From Spirochaetales bacterium (lineage in GTDB: Bacteria > Spirochaetota > Spirochaetia > DSM-27196 > SLAA01), in NCBI GenBank assembly GCA_007127105.1, contig SLAA01000009.1, forward strand, positions 1 through 55,085: a DNA stretch of 55,085 nt, in the 5' to 3' direction. Numbering within the stretch: position 1 is the first letter of the stretch; the number at the start of each line of letters is the position of its first letter. The notes under the pieces are model-generated. The model saw nothing but the letters and a program-made list of their open reading frames with translations. It did no database searches and was not told the origin of the DNA. Both the position numbers and the translations under genes were made by a program. Shown piece by piece: positions 1 through 9,185 of this stretch.

Positions 1-994
1 AACTCGCCAGGCTACGTACCGAAACCCCATGACCTTCCAGCACAGATACCGCCTCGGCAGCCGGTGCCCCGACGTTTATGCACAGGAAGTTCGACTGCGT
101 CGGATAGTACTCCAAGCCGAGATCCTTCAATTGATGCTCGTACCACAGGCGCCCTTCATGGTTGAGCTGTAGAGATTTCTCGCGAAACGAGGAGTCCTTC
201 AGCGCGGCGACCGCAGCGGCCTGTGCGGCAAGGCCCACATTAAACGGTTGCTTGACGCAGAGGAGCTGCTGGACGAGCTCTGTTTGGCCCATTCCATATC
301 CTACTCGCAGTCCAGCCAGACCGTACAGCTTGCTGAAGGTGCGGAGTACTATGAGATTAGGAAACACTGACATGAGCTCTTTAAAGCGCGGGAAGTCCGG
401 TGAGTAGGCGTACTCGGCGTAGGCTTCATCCAGGACTACGAGCGTGTCTTCGGGAACCTGTTCAAGGAAAGCTCGGATATCGTCATGTGTCCTGAAGGTA
501 CCTGTGGGGTTGTTTGGGTTGCAGAGGAAAACAACTTTGGGATGTGGGGAACCGTCCTTGAAGGCGGAACTCATGCTCTCTAAATCGTAATGGCCGTCAA
601 GAACAGGATACTCCTTGACCAGACCGTCATAGAGCGTCGTTGCAAAACGGTACTGAGAGAAGGTCTCGGCCGCGGTAAGGACAGTCTCACCCGGATTCAG
701 AAATGCTGAGGCAATGAGCGTCATAATTTCGTCAGAGCCGTTGCCTATAATGAACTGTTCCGCACCGAGGCCGTGGTACTCGGCCAAGGCTGAGCACAAG
801 GTACTTGCTGCGCCGTCCGGGTAACGGTGAAGTGTCTCGGCAATCTCACGGTACGCAGCAACAGCGGCCGGAGAAGGGCCCAAAGGATTCTCGTTGGAAG
901 AGAGCTTCACGGTGTTGGGGGCTTGCGTTCCCGGGTGGTAAGGATTCAGACGCTCGAGCATGGCCCGGCCCTGAACGGCCTGGAGCTTACTCAT
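1..994 (-). CDS. hisC: Histidinol-phosphate aminotransferase, 3' end cut by window edge
   Basis: This is a fold-type I PLP aminotransferase, most likely HisC, which converts imidazole acetol phosphate plus glutamate to histidinol phosphate. I translated it by hand from the minus strand; it runs open to position 2. Visible motifs in order are a start MSKLQAVQ, the substrate-site run LSSNENPLGPSP, the cofactor-binding GNGSDE, the segment CNPNNPTGT, the aspartate region VVLDEAYAEY and the Schiff-base lysine in TFSKLYGLAGLRVGYG. About 331 of an expected 350-360 residues are present, so only the C-terminus is missing. The ATG at 994 overlaps the TGA of the upstream DUF3783 gene (ATGA), so translation is probably coupled. 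Other aromatic or phosphonate aminotransferases of this class share these motifs, so the exact substrate is inferred. Confidence 0.9.
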   Translation of the reverse strand, partial: MSKLQAVQGRAMLERLNPYHPGTQAPNTVKLSSNENPLGPSPAAVAAYREIAETLHRYPDGAASTLCSALAEYHGLGAEQFIIGNGSDEIMTLIASAFLNPGETVLTAAETFSQYRFATTLYDGLVKEYPVLDGHYDLESMSSAFKDGSPHPKVVFLCNPNNPTGTFRTHDDIRAFLEQVPEDTLVVLDEAYAEYAYSPDFPRFKELMSVFPNLIVLRTFSKLYGLAGLRVGYGMGQTELVQQLLCVKQPFNVGLAAQAAAVAALKDSSFREKSLQLNHEGRLWYEHQLKDLGLEYYPTQSNFLCINVGAPAAEAVSVLEGHGVSVRSLAS

Positions 995-1311
995 GGGTTT
1001 CCCTCGCCTTCTTGAGATTCCTGGGCGGCCTTGCGTGCCGCAGCAGCCTCTCTGGCGGCAAGCACCTCCGGTGGTGGATTGTTCCTGAGGTACTCATGAT
1101 CCTGCGATATGTCCACAATGAGATCGGACAGTTTCATTTGGAGCGATGTCGGAGTGGTTTTTGCAAAAATGAGATCTCGCGGACTCGAAACCGCTGAGCG
1201 CACCGCGCGCATTACCAGGTCAAGTTCCTCATTCGTGAAACCATTGAGAATGACAACCCGGTTTTCCAACTCTGGCGCTGCGTCTTGTTCCGGTGTAGTT
1301 TGGTCTTCCAT
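991..1311 (-). CDS. DUF3783 family protein
   Basis: This small soluble protein of 106 residues resembles the DUF3783 family, whose function is unknown. The recognisable core is VVILNGFTNEELDLVMRA followed by a predicted strand with LIFAKTTPTS and a helix ending HEYL. The tail is rich in Ala, Glu and Gln and is probably disordered. A longer reading frame extends to 1374, but I place the start at the ATG at 1311 because GGGAGGAG lies 7 bases upstream and the extra residues are basic and unlike the family. It overlaps hisC by four bases, so the two are probably one transcript. It lies divergently from clpB across a 213-base gap. Confidence 0.7.
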   Translation of the reverse strand: MEDQTTPEQDAAPELENRVVILNGFTNEELDLVMRAVRSAVSSPRDLIFAKTTPTSLQMKLSDLIVDISQDHEYLRNNPPPEVLAAREAAAARKAAQESQEGEGNP

Positions 1312-1445
1312 AGTGGCGCTCCTCCCGCGGTGTTTGTCACCACGCAGTTGGGTTGTGGTTTTCATGACTCGCAACGCTCACAGATTAGTCGGAACCACCA
1401 CGAGATGCAAGACGTCATAGCAGGCGTCTTATCCGGAGTCGGGCA

Positions 1446-1475
1446 TTGTCGTGAGGCCCCTTTGCTCAGTATATT
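1446..1475 (+). promoter_or_regulatory. Candidate sigma-70-type promoter of clpB
   Basis: TTGTCG at 1446-1451 and TATATT at 1470-1475 are separated by 18 bases. The element lies about 50 bases upstream of the clpB start and is the best match in the gap. I see no CIRCE inverted repeat here. A heat-shock sigma factor could also use it. Confidence 0.35.
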
Positions 1476-1524
1476 CAAGGTGTCCTCCACGCGTATCTAA
1501 CATCTCAATGAGGAGATAATCTCT

Positions 1525-4101
1525 ATGGACTACGAACGTCTAACTGTTCGGGCTGCCGAGGCCCTGCAACAAGCCACTGCAATTGCGCACCGCTATGACC
1601 ATGGCATGCTTGAGGTCGAACACGTCCTCTTAGCTCTTGTCGAGCAAAAGGATGGGGTCTTGCCACCGCTCCTCAAAAGGCTTGGCGTAGCTGAGGGACA
1701 GTTCCGCGAGGTGCTTGAGCGCAGACTCAATCAGTACCCCCGTGTCTATGGCGAGTCGGCCCAGATGCAGCTTTCCAGCAAGACTGGTCGAATGCTTGCG
1801 AAGGCGGAGTCCGAGGCCCAGGGTCTGCATGACCAGTATGTATCGGGTGAGCACATGCTGCTGGCGCTGTTGAAAGACGGCGGTGACATTGCAAAAGATC
1901 TGCAAGCGGTCGGCGTGAGTCGTGACGGACTCATGACTGCACTCAAGGCGTTACGGGGCAATAAACGGGTAGACAGCAAAGACCCGGAGGCTGGGTACGA
2001 GGTGCTCGACAAGTACTGCCGTAATCTCACAGGACTTGCACGCAACGAAAAACTTGACCCGGTCATTGGACGTGACGACGAAATCCGCCGGGTAATGCAG
2101 GTGCTTTCACGGCGCACCAAAAACAATCCTGTTCTCATTGGCGACCCGGGGGTCGGAAAAACGGCAATTGTAGAAGGCCTCGCGCGCCGCATTGTCTCGG
2201 GTGATGTCCCGGAGAGCATTAAGGAAAAAGAGGTGCTGGCGCTGGACCTCGGGGCACTTGTTGCCGGTACCAAGTTTCGTGGTGAGTTTGAGGAGCGACT
2301 CAAGGCGGTCATCAAGGAGATAACCGAGGCGGACGGCCGAATCATTCTCTTCATAGATGAGCTCCATACCATCATGGGGGCAGGTGCCGCCGAAGGCGCG
2401 GTTGATGCCTCAAACCTCTTAAAGCCCGCCTTAGCGCGCGGTGAGCTGCGCACCATTGGTGCCACCACCTTGGACGAGTATCGTAAACACATTGAGAAGG
2501 ATGCAGCCTTTGAACGGCGCTTCCAAACGGTGTATACCGGAGAGCCCTCGGTGGAGAACACGGTGGCCATTCTGCGAGGACTCAAGGAGCGCTACGAGGT
2601 TCACCATGGTGTGCGAATACGTGACGAGGCAATTATAGCCGCGGCAACCCTCTCGGACCGCTACATCACCTCCAGGTTCCTGCCGGACAAGGCTATAGAC
2701 CTCATAGACGAGGCAGCCAGCCGACTGAAAATGGAAATTGAAAGCCAGCCAATTGAACTTGACCAACTTGAACGCCGCATGCTGCAACTCAACATAGAGA
2801 AACAGGCGCTCAGCAAAGAGAGCGATGCCGCATCACGTGAGCGGCTGGGGGCTCTTGACCGTGAGCTAGATGAGGTCAAACAGCGCCACGACGCCATGAA
2901 GCTGCAGTGGCAGAATGAAAAACACGCCATTGATGAGATTCGTGAACTCAAGCAACAGCTTGAAAACTACAATCTTGAGGAAACCCGTTATGAGCGTGAC
3001 GGCAACCTGTCTAAGGCTGCCGAGATCAAGCACGGCCTTATCCCGCAGACTGAACGGAAGCTTGAAGAAAAGACAGCCGAGATTGAACGCCTCGCCGGGG
3101 AGTCTCGGCTATTGCGCGAGGAGGTATCGGAGGAAGACATAGCGCTGGTTGTGTCAACCTGGACCGGTATTCCGGTGGCCAAAATGCTGCAGTCAGACAT
3201 GCAGAAGCTCTTAACGTTGGAAGAGACGCTTGGTAGACGGGTCATTGGGCAGACAGAGGCGGTTACAGCGGTCTCGGACGCCATACGTCGCAACAAGAGC
3301 GGTATCTCGGACATCAACCGGCCCACCGGGGTCTTTCTCTTTATTGGGCCTACCGGCGTGGGTAAAACCGAGCTCGCAAAAACCCTGGCCGAGTTCCTGT
3401 TCAACGACGACAAGGCCCTTACCCGCATAGACATGAGCGAGTACATGGAAAAGCATGCCGTCTCGCGGCTCATTGGCGCGCCTCCGGGCTACGTTGGCTA
3501 TGAACAGGGTGGTCAGCTTACCGAGGTCGTCCGTCGGCGACCCTACTCAGTAATTCTCTTTGATGAAATTGAGAAAGCGCATCCAGATGTTTTCAATGTG
3601 TTGCTTCAGTTGCTTGATGAAGGGCGCCTTACCGACGGGCAGGGAAGACTGGTGGATTTCCGCAATACCATTATCATCCTTACCAGCAACCTTGGAAGCG
3701 ATCTTATTCTCCAGGCACAGGATCTGGACGCTATCCGCCCGCAGATTCAAGAGCTGTTGCACCGAACCTTCAAGCCAGAGTTCCTGAACCGGCTGGATGA
3801 GGTCATAACCTTTCACCGCCTGGATCAGGAGCAGATCCTCAAAATTGTTGATCTTGAGCTGGAACGAGTCCGGCAGCGGCTGGCAGAGAAACGCTTGCAG
3901 ATTGAGCTGAGTGATGACGCCAAGCGCTTTCTCTCGGAGATTGGTTTTGACCCGGCCTTTGGTGCCCGACCACTCAAGCGTGCTGTGCAGCACCACCTGC
4001 AGAATCCTTTAGCCAAGGCACTGCTGGCGGGTGAATTTACAGAGGGAGCAGTCATACGGGTGGAACGCGGCCCCGAGGCTCTGTCCTTCAGCACGGCATA
4101 G
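1525..4101 (+). CDS. clpB: ATP-dependent disaggregase ClpB
   Basis: ClpB is the hexameric AAA+ chaperone that, with DnaK, pulls polypeptides out of aggregates in the cytosol. The 858 residues match the family length. Domains in order are the double Clp N-domain (about 1-145), AAA+ domain 1 with Walker [10 protein letters not shown] near residue 206 and Walker [10 protein letters not shown], a long coiled M-domain (about 405-525) that separates ClpB from ClpA/ClpC, and AAA+ domain 2 with Walker [10 protein letters not shown] near 608 and Walker [17 protein letters not shown]. The C-terminal domain is complete, with [14 protein letters not shown] good Shine-Dalgarno GAGGAGAT precedes the ATG. 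It is probably monocistronic or read through into argH. Confidence 0.98.
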   Translation: MDYERLTVRAAEALQQATAIAHRYDHGMLEVEHVLLALVEQKDGVLPPLLKRLGVAEGQFREVLERRLNQYPRVYGESAQMQLSSKTGRMLAKAESEAQGLHDQYVSGEHMLLALLKDGGDIAKDLQAVGVSRDGLMTALKALRGNKRVDSKDPEAGYEVLDKYCRNLTGLARNEKLDPVIGRDDEIRRVMQVLSRRTKNNPVLIGDPGVGKTAIVEGLARRIVSGDVPESIKEKEVLALDLGALVAGTKFRGEFEERLKAVIKEITEADGRIILFIDELHTIMGAGAAEGAVDASNLLKPALARGELRTIGATTLDEYRKHIEKDAAFERRFQTVYTGEPSVENTVAILRGLKERYEVHHGVRIRDEAIIAAATLSDRYITSRFLPDKAIDLIDEAASRLKMEIESQPIELDQLERRMLQLNIEKQALSKESDAASRERLGALDRELDEVKQRHDAMKLQWQNEKHAIDEIRELKQQLENYNLEETRYERDGNLSKAAEIKHGLIPQTERKLEEKTAEIERLAGESRLLREEVSEEDIALVVSTWTGIPVAKMLQSDMQKLLTLEETLGRRVIGQTEAVTAVSDAIRRNKSGISDINRPTGVFLFIGPTGVGKTELAKTLAEFLFNDDKALTRIDMSEYMEKHAVSRLIGAPPGYVGYEQGGQLTEVVRRRPYSVILFDEIEKAHPDVFNVLLQLLDEGRLTDGQGRLVDFRNTIIILTSNLGSDLILQAQDLDAIRPQIQELLHRTFKPEFLNRLDEVITFHRLDQEQILKIVDLELERVRQRLAEKRLQIELSDDAKRFLSEIGFDPAFGARPLKRAVQHHLQNPLAKALLAGEFTEGAVIRVERGPEALSFSTA

Positions 4102-4144
4102 CCTGTGTGCAGGCCTGTGTGCAGGCGCATGCCTGTGTGCAGGG
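4101..4144. repeat. Cluster of three short inverted-repeat units after clpB
   Basis: The unit GCCTGTGTGCAGGC occurs at 4101-4114 and 4113-4126, and with one change at 4131-4144. Each unit is itself a hairpin with a 5-bp GCCTG/CAGGC stem and a TGTG loop. The first copy begins on the last base of the clpB stop codon. The array could fold in several ways and may stabilise the clpB mRNA end or slow polymerase. There is no T-tract, so it is not a standard terminator. Confidence 0.7.
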
Positions 4145-4209
4145 ACGGCGGCGGGGCTTGAGTGCCTCCGGGCTATCCGGCATACTCCCATGGACACAAG
4201 GAGTACAAC

Positions 4210-5580
4210 GTGGCGAAACTATGGGACAAAAACTACGACCTTGACGCCCTTATTGAGCGCTTTACGGTCGGCAATGACTATATTCTTGACCGTGAGCTAC
4301 TTCCGGCAGACTGCGTAGCAAGTGCTGCTCATGCTACCATGCTGGCCTCGGTCGGCATCATTAGCCCTAAAGATAGAGACGTACTGCTGGCAGAGCTTAC
4401 GGCCCTGCTTAAGGACTTTGATGCAGGTGAGTTCGCAATTCTTCCGGAGCATGAGGACGGCCATACCGCTATTGAGGAGCGACTCATAGATCGCCTAGGC
4501 GATGTAGGAAAGAAAATTCACACCGGGCGCTCGCGAAACGACCAGGTACTCACGGCCCAACGCCTGTACTCTCGAGGACTTCTGTGTGCAGTTACGCAGG
4601 CGGTCTGTAGCTTGGTAGAGGTGCTGTTGGAGTACGGGCGGACACACGCGCTCACGCCTATGCCCGGACGCACTCATATGCAACCCGCAATGCCGAGTAG
4701 TGTTGGACTCTGGGCCATGGCCTTTGCCGAGCAGTTGCTTGACACATGTGAGCTGCTGGACACCGCATACCGGCTCAACGACCAGTCGCCGCTTGGTGCG
4801 GCGGCAAGTTATGGTGTCCCGCTCCCTCTTGACCGCGAGCTTACTGCACGTTTGCTTGGTTTCTCCCGCGTGCAAACCAATGTGTTGTATGCCAATAACT
4901 CTCGAGGAGTTATGGAGTCCATTGTGCTGGACAGCTTTGAGCAGTTGGGGCTGTGCCTTGGCAAGCTTGCCTCGGACTGCATTACCTTCTCATTGCCAGA
5001 GTTTGGGTATTTCTCATTGCCCGACCGCCTTTGTTCTGGTTCGAGCATTATGCCCCAGAAAAAGAATCCTGACGGCTTGGAACTGGTGAGGGCCAAGACC
5101 GCCACGTTGTCCGGCCAGGCCCAGAGCGTGAAGAACGTCATTCGCGCACTCCCTTCTGGATACAACCGGGATTTTCAGGAAACAAAGGCACCACTCATTC
5201 ATGGCGGCCGCACTATTCTGGACTGCACAGCAGTAATGCAGCTGACAATGGAGTCGCTTGAGGTGAATACAGACGCCCTGGCGGCCGGTTTTGGCCCGGA
5301 AATCTACGCCACCGACAAGGCCATTGAACTGGTACAAGGTGGGATGAGCTTTCGTGATGCGTATCGCAAGGTTGCGGCTGAGATTGACCAAATGGAAGAT
5401 CGCAGCCCCACCGAGTCGCTCCTCTCACGGAAGCATCTGGGCAGTCCAAACAATCTTGATGTAGAAGGGTCGGCCACACGCCTGTCGGCCTACCGGGCCA
5501 CCGCCGCCGAACGAGCGGTGGTGCTGAATGAAATTGGCCGGAGTCTACTCGGGTACGAAACGGTCATCTTTCGCCCATAG
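4210..5580 (+). CDS. argH: Argininosuccinate lyase
   Basis: ArgH splits argininosuccinate into arginine and fumarate, the last step of arginine synthesis, as a cytosolic homotetramer. The 456 residues match the family. The fumarase/aspartase superfamily signature GSSIMPQKKNPD lies at about residue 277, and HTGRSRNDQV and MPGRTHMQPA are the other two conserved blocks that build the active site. I place the start at GTG 4210 because AAGGAG sits 7 bases upstream and the protein then begins AKLWDKNYDLD as ArgH proteins usually do. The frame is open back to 4162, which would add 16 residues that overlap the leader. No other arg gene is beside it. Confidence 0.96.
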   Translation: MAKLWDKNYDLDALIERFTVGNDYILDRELLPADCVASAAHATMLASVGIISPKDRDVLLAELTALLKDFDAGEFAILPEHEDGHTAIEERLIDRLGDVGKKIHTGRSRNDQVLTAQRLYSRGLLCAVTQAVCSLVEVLLEYGRTHALTPMPGRTHMQPAMPSSVGLWAMAFAEQLLDTCELLDTAYRLNDQSPLGAAASYGVPLPLDRELTARLLGFSRVQTNVLYANNSRGVMESIVLDSFEQLGLCLGKLASDCITFSLPEFGYFSLPDRLCSGSSIMPQKKNPDGLELVRAKTATLSGQAQSVKNVIRALPSGYNRDFQETKAPLIHGGRTILDCTAVMQLTMESLEVNTDALAAGFGPEIYATDKAIELVQGGMSFRDAYRKVAAEIDQMEDRSPTESLLSRKHLGSPNNLDVEGSATRLSAYRATAAERAVVLNEIGRSLLGYETVIFRP

Positions 5581-5609
5581 GCAGGAGCATGGCAGTCGTG
5601 GGGGCTAGG

Positions 5610-6491
5610 TCAGGCGTCCGACGGTGCAACGCGGCGCATAGCCGAGTAGACAATCATGGCTACCACTGTGAGTATGTAGGGTAGGCTCAGGAGAAGCGTG
5701 CCGGGAATCTGAAGCACCCCCTGGGCCGCGACCGAGACGCCCTCGGCCAGGGCGAAACATAAGGCCGCAATGAGAACCCCCACCGGCCGCTTGTAGCCAA
5801 GATAAATGGTCACCAGCGCTATCCAGCCTCGGCCAGCGCTCACGTTCGGTAGATACACACCCAGGCGCAGCGCCAGCAGACTTCCGGCCAGCCCCGCCCC
5901 CATCCCAGAAATGAGCAGCGCCGCGCGCCGGTACCGATCCGGATTAAGGCCTACCGCTCGCAAAGTTTCAGGATTCTTGCCGGTGCTTCTGAGTCGCAGA
6001 CCAAAGGCCGTGCGGCGCAACACGAACCCCGCCAGCAACACCGCTGGCACGGTCAAATACACCCCAAAACTATGTCCAAAGAGTATCTGGTCAAGGAGCG
6101 GAAACCCAGTTTCCACACCTACAAACAGTCCGGGCATACGGGGGACATTTGGGAGTCTCAGCACGCCTTTGGTGCCGAACATCGCGCTCGAAAGAAAAGG
6201 AATAGTGCCCGCCGCCAACAAGTTAATGGCAAGTCCGACAATAAAAATATTCGCCCGCATCCGAATACCCACAAAGTAGAACAGATAGGCCAGCAAAAGA
6301 CCCGCAAGCAGGCCTCCAAGCATTCCGGCCAGAATGCTCCCGGTCAGCGAGGCGGTCACAATTGCAGCAAAGGCACCGGCGAGCATCATGCCCTCAAGAG
6401 CTATGTTCAAGACGCCAGCCAGCTCAGCAAAGAGCCCGCCCAGTCCGGCGAGCAGCAAAGGAGCCATAACCTCAATAGCGTAGTAAATCAC
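5610..6491 (-). CDS. BMP-type ABC transporter permease (second subunit)
   Basis: This 293-residue protein is an integral membrane permease of the branched-chain amino acid/ribose permease superfamily (BPD_transp_2), as found in NupQ/YufQ-type nucleoside importers. It has about eight to nine hydrophobic helices and the family motif near GMMLAGAFAA, with LRSTGKNPETLRAVGLNP forming the coupling-helix region that contacts the ATPase. Its start ATG overlaps the stop of the upstream permease (ATGA at 6488-6491). It is the last gene of a four-gene importer operon and converges on argH with a 29-base gap in which I see no terminator. Confidence 0.9.
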   Translation of the reverse strand: MIYYAIEVMAPLLLAGLGGLFAELAGVLNIALEGMMLAGAFAAIVTASLTGSILAGMLGGLLAGLLLAYLFYFVGIRMRANIFIVGLAINLLAAGTIPFLSSAMFGTKGVLRLPNVPRMPGLFVGVETGFPLLDQILFGHSFGVYLTVPAVLLAGFVLRRTAFGLRLRSTGKNPETLRAVGLNPDRYRRAALLISGMGAGLAGSLLALRLGVYLPNVSAGRGWIALVTIYLGYKRPVGVLIAALCFALAEGVSVAAQGVLQIPGTLLLSLPYILTVVAMIVYSAMRRVAPSDA

Positions 6492-7558
6492 GCGGAGCCT
6501 CCTCGGAAAAGAAGGCGTATACTCCGGCCTACTCGGGTGCTTATACCAAGTTTTGGCAGGACACTCGCGGTGACAAAAAGAAATATGACTGCGCGGATAA
6601 TTGTTCCAAGCTCAAAGGTGAAGTCGGTGTGTAACATGGCAATTCTCGCACCCGACTCAAGGTAAGCAAAAGCCGCTGCCGCCGGAACCACACCAAGCGG
6701 ATGTCGTTTTGCAATGAGCGCAACTGCAATTCCGTTCCAGCCGAGGCCTGCGGTGAAGCCCACCAGAGTTGCGTAGTGTGTTCCATACACAAACAGGCCC
6801 CCGGCAAGTCCATGGAGTGCACCCGAGACAAGCATAGGAAAAACAATGTAGGCACCGGTGTGTATGCCACCGTAACGGGCAAACTGGCGGTTGAGTCCGC
6901 TCAGACGCCATTCATAGCCGCGTACCGTCCGGAAGAGCGCGACATAGGCGGCGGCAAGTAAGAGCAACGCAATGATAAGCGTAGGGTTAAGCTGAGAGGG
7001 TGCGAGCAAGCGGGGAAGTCTGAAAGCAAGCGGTACCCGCTCGGTAGTAAGTAAATTGCTCGCCTGGTCGTTAAGGGGGCCGACGATCAAGTAGTCGACA
7101 ATGGGAATACTGGCAGAGGCTATGAGGAACGAGGTAATGAGTTCATCAGTGTCCCATAAGTGGCGAAACAACCCCGAAAGCCCCGCAATGACCGCGCCGG
7201 TGAACACCCCCACCAGGAGTGCAATGGGTAGGCCAAGCAGCGCTGGCAAGGATGCCAAGGCTATTCCAGCAACAGTCGCAGTCAGCGCCGAAACATAGAC
7301 CTGCCCTTCGCCCCCCAGATTAAAAACGCCAGCCCGAAACGCAACCGCCATTCCCAGTCCAGTAATGGACAGCATAGAAAAAACGTTCAGCATGTTGCCC
7401 AGGTAAAATCTGTTAGAAAAGGGGCCTATGAAGAAGGCTCGTACTGCTGCGTATGGAGTGCTGCTCACCGAGATCAGGAGAAGCACCGTAAGCAGAAGTG
7501 CAGCACCAATTGTCGCAACCGCAACCTGCATGCGGCTATCCGGTTGAGATTGGCTCAT
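6488..7558 (-). CDS. BMP-type ABC transporter permease (first subunit)
   Basis: This 356-residue integral membrane protein is the larger permease of a nucleoside/simple-sugar importer, of the NupP/YufP type. It has an N-terminal helix, the family block FNLGGEGQVYVSALTATV and a cytoplasmic coupling loop with LNRQFARYGGIH. It would form a heterodimer with the permease encoded just downstream, as is usual for BMP systems. Both its start and its stop are embedded in ATGA overlaps with its neighbours, so all three genes are translationally coupled. Its substrate cannot be read from sequence; nucleosides are the usual cargo of BMP systems. Confidence 0.9.
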   Translation of the reverse strand: MSQSQPDSRMQVAVATIGAALLLTVLLLISVSSTPYAAVRAFFIGPFSNRFYLGNMLNVFSMLSITGLGMAVAFRAGVFNLGGEGQVYVSALTATVAGIALASLPALLGLPIALLVGVFTGAVIAGLSGLFRHLWDTDELITSFLIASASIPIVDYLIVGPLNDQASNLLTTERVPLAFRLPRLLAPSQLNPTLIIALLLLAAAYVALFRTVRGYEWRLSGLNRQFARYGGIHTGAYIVFPMLVSGALHGLAGGLFVYGTHYATLVGFTAGLGWNGIAVALIAKRHPLGVVPAAAAFAYLESGARIAMLHTDFTFELGTIIRAVIFLFVTASVLPKLGISTRVGRSIRLLFRGGSA

Positions 7559-9183
7559 TGTCCGGGCTCCTTGGAGGAGTCATGGTTGTGATCTTCCGGC
7601 GCCGCAAGAGACATCTCCGACTCTATTCCCAACATCAAACCACCAATAGTGTCTCGCACACGATCGCTGCCATGAAGTGTCCGCGCAAAACTGCCTTTGT
7701 ACATTACCACAATTCGGTCGGCCAGACTGAGGATCTCGTCGATGTCGGAAGATATCAGGATAATTCCCACACCCTCCGCAGACAGGCGCAGAATCTCGTC
7801 ATGCACACGTTGTGAGCTTCGGAAATCAAGGCCCCAACTAGGTTCGGAGAACACCACCACCGGACTGTTCTGGGACAACTCACGGGAGAGAATAACCTTC
7901 TGCATATTGCCACCTGAAAGTGTATGCATTGGTTTTCCCAGCACCGCGGTAATGCCAAACTTTTGTTGGAGGGCAGCGGAAAAGCTTGCGCTTGCACGTC
8001 TGTTCAGCAGCCCTCCACGACCAAACCGTTTGCGTTCCAGGAGAATCATGTTGTCCTCAACAGTTGAGGACAGGCTCGCCCCACGCATGAGGCGGTCGGT
8101 AGGAATGTAGGCAAGTCCAAGCTTGCGAAAGACTCGTGGAGTGTAGCGGGTTGGAAGATTACCCTGTATACGCACCTCGCCTGAGCTGGGTTCGGCGGAG
8201 CCCGACAGAATGTCTTCTATATACTCCAGCCCATTCTCTCGGATGCCGGTAATCCCTAAGATTTCGCCGGGATAGAGCCTCAAGTCCAGGTTTTCCAGGA
8301 GCATGCGCCCGCGCCGGACAAGGCTGACCTTAAGCAGCTCAAAAACCGGTTGAGCCGGATCAACAGCCCTCAGGGAAGGAGGGGGCGATGTTTGTTGGGC
8401 AGCCGTCGCCGGGTCCTGCTGGTCGGTTAAAGGGGTGCGGGCCGTAGTTCCGGAGTCACGCCGCGCAAAGCTAAACCTTCTGTCAGATTCGCTCCGCTGG
8501 CAGTCTTCACCGATCATGAGTGATGAAAGCTCACCGGGATTCGTGTCGGCGGTTAACAGAGTTCTGACTACTCTCCCATGCCGCATAATGGTAATGCGGT
8601 CCGAAATTTCCATGACCTCCCGTAGTTTATGAGTTATCAGAACCACCGCCCGCCCGTCGTTCCGCAGATCACGCATCATGCCAAAGACCAATGCGGTTTC
8701 GTGGTCGCTACACGGGGCGGTTGGTTCGTCGAGAATGAGGATGTCGGGGTTATGAAGCAAGGCACCAAGTATGGCTGCTAGCTGGGCCTGGGCAGCCGAG
8801 AGCCTTTCGGCCCGCATCCGAGGTTCAACCGGAAAGGCGTAGCGGCCAGCAAGCGCGGAGAAGCGTCGAGCAGCTGCGTCCTGGTCTATCATTCCCCAGC
8901 GTGTGCGGGGCTCAATCCCCAGAAAAAGGTTCTCCCAAACCTGATGTTGGGGAATAAACTGCGGATGTTGCTGCACCAGTCGGCACACCTTTCCCGCGTC
9001 CGACTTCACTTCACCGTCATACTCAGGCAGGAGGCCGGCCGCAATTTTCATGAGGGTAGACTTTCCAGCCCCGTTCTCACCGATTAAGGCGTGAATCTCA
9101 CCCGCGTGCAGTGCCAGAGACACATCTCTCACCGCAAGGACATCATTCTCGAGATATCTTTTGGTGATGTGTCTGAGTTCCAT
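7555..9183 (-). CDS. BMP-type ABC transporter duplicated ATPase
   Basis: This 542-residue protein has two tandem ABC ATPase domains, like MglA, RbsA and NupO. Domain 1 has an intact Walker A GENGAGKST (about 34-42) and Walker B ILILDEPTA, but its signature is LSAAQAQ rather than LSGGQ. Domain 2 has a degenerate Walker A region GITGIRENG without the lysine, and an intact signature LSGGNMQK. The one canonical site would therefore be built from the domain 1 Walker motifs and the domain 2 signature, which is normal for this family. A Pro/Thr/Gln-rich linker of about 50 residues (roughly 235-285) joins the two halves. The gene lies three bases after the lipoprotein gene. Confidence 0.93.
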   Translation of the reverse strand: MELRHITKRYLENDVLAVRDVSLALHAGEIHALIGENGAGKSTLMKIAAGLLPEYDGEVKSDAGKVCRLVQQHPQFIPQHQVWENLFLGIEPRTRWGMIDQDAAARRFSALAGRYAFPVEPRMRAERLSAAQAQLAAILGALLHNPDILILDEPTAPCSDHETALVFGMMRDLRNDGRAVVLITHKLREVMEISDRITIMRHGRVVRTLLTADTNPGELSSLMIGEDCQRSESDRRFSFARRDSGTTARTPLTDQQDPATAAQQTSPPPSLRAVDPAQPVFELLKVSLVRRGRMLLENLDLRLYPGEILGITGIRENGLEYIEDILSGSAEPSSGEVRIQGNLPTRYTPRVFRKLGLAYIPTDRLMRGASLSSTVEDNMILLERKRFGRGGLLNRRASASFSAALQQKFGITAVLGKPMHTLSGGNMQKVILSRELSQNSPVVVFSEPSWGLDFRSSQRVHDEILRLSAEGVGIILISSDIDEILSLADRIVVMYKGSFARTLHGSDRVRDTIGGLMLGIESEMSLAAPEDHNHDSSKEPGQ

Positions 9184-9185
9184 CT

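Noticed and set aside
1746-2585. Open frame of 279 codons on the minus strand inside clpB
   Set aside because: It lies wholly antisense to a clear clpB, has Ser/Arg-rich composition typical of a shadow frame, and shows no motif or ribosome site.
4101-4144. CRISPR-like array
   Set aside because: The units are only 14 bases, overlap one another and have no unique spacers; no cas genes are present.
7555-9183. Broken ABC ATPase because of missing Walker lysine in domain 2 and poor signature in domain 1
   Set aside because: One composite site stays canonical, which is the normal pattern of this duplicated ATPase family.
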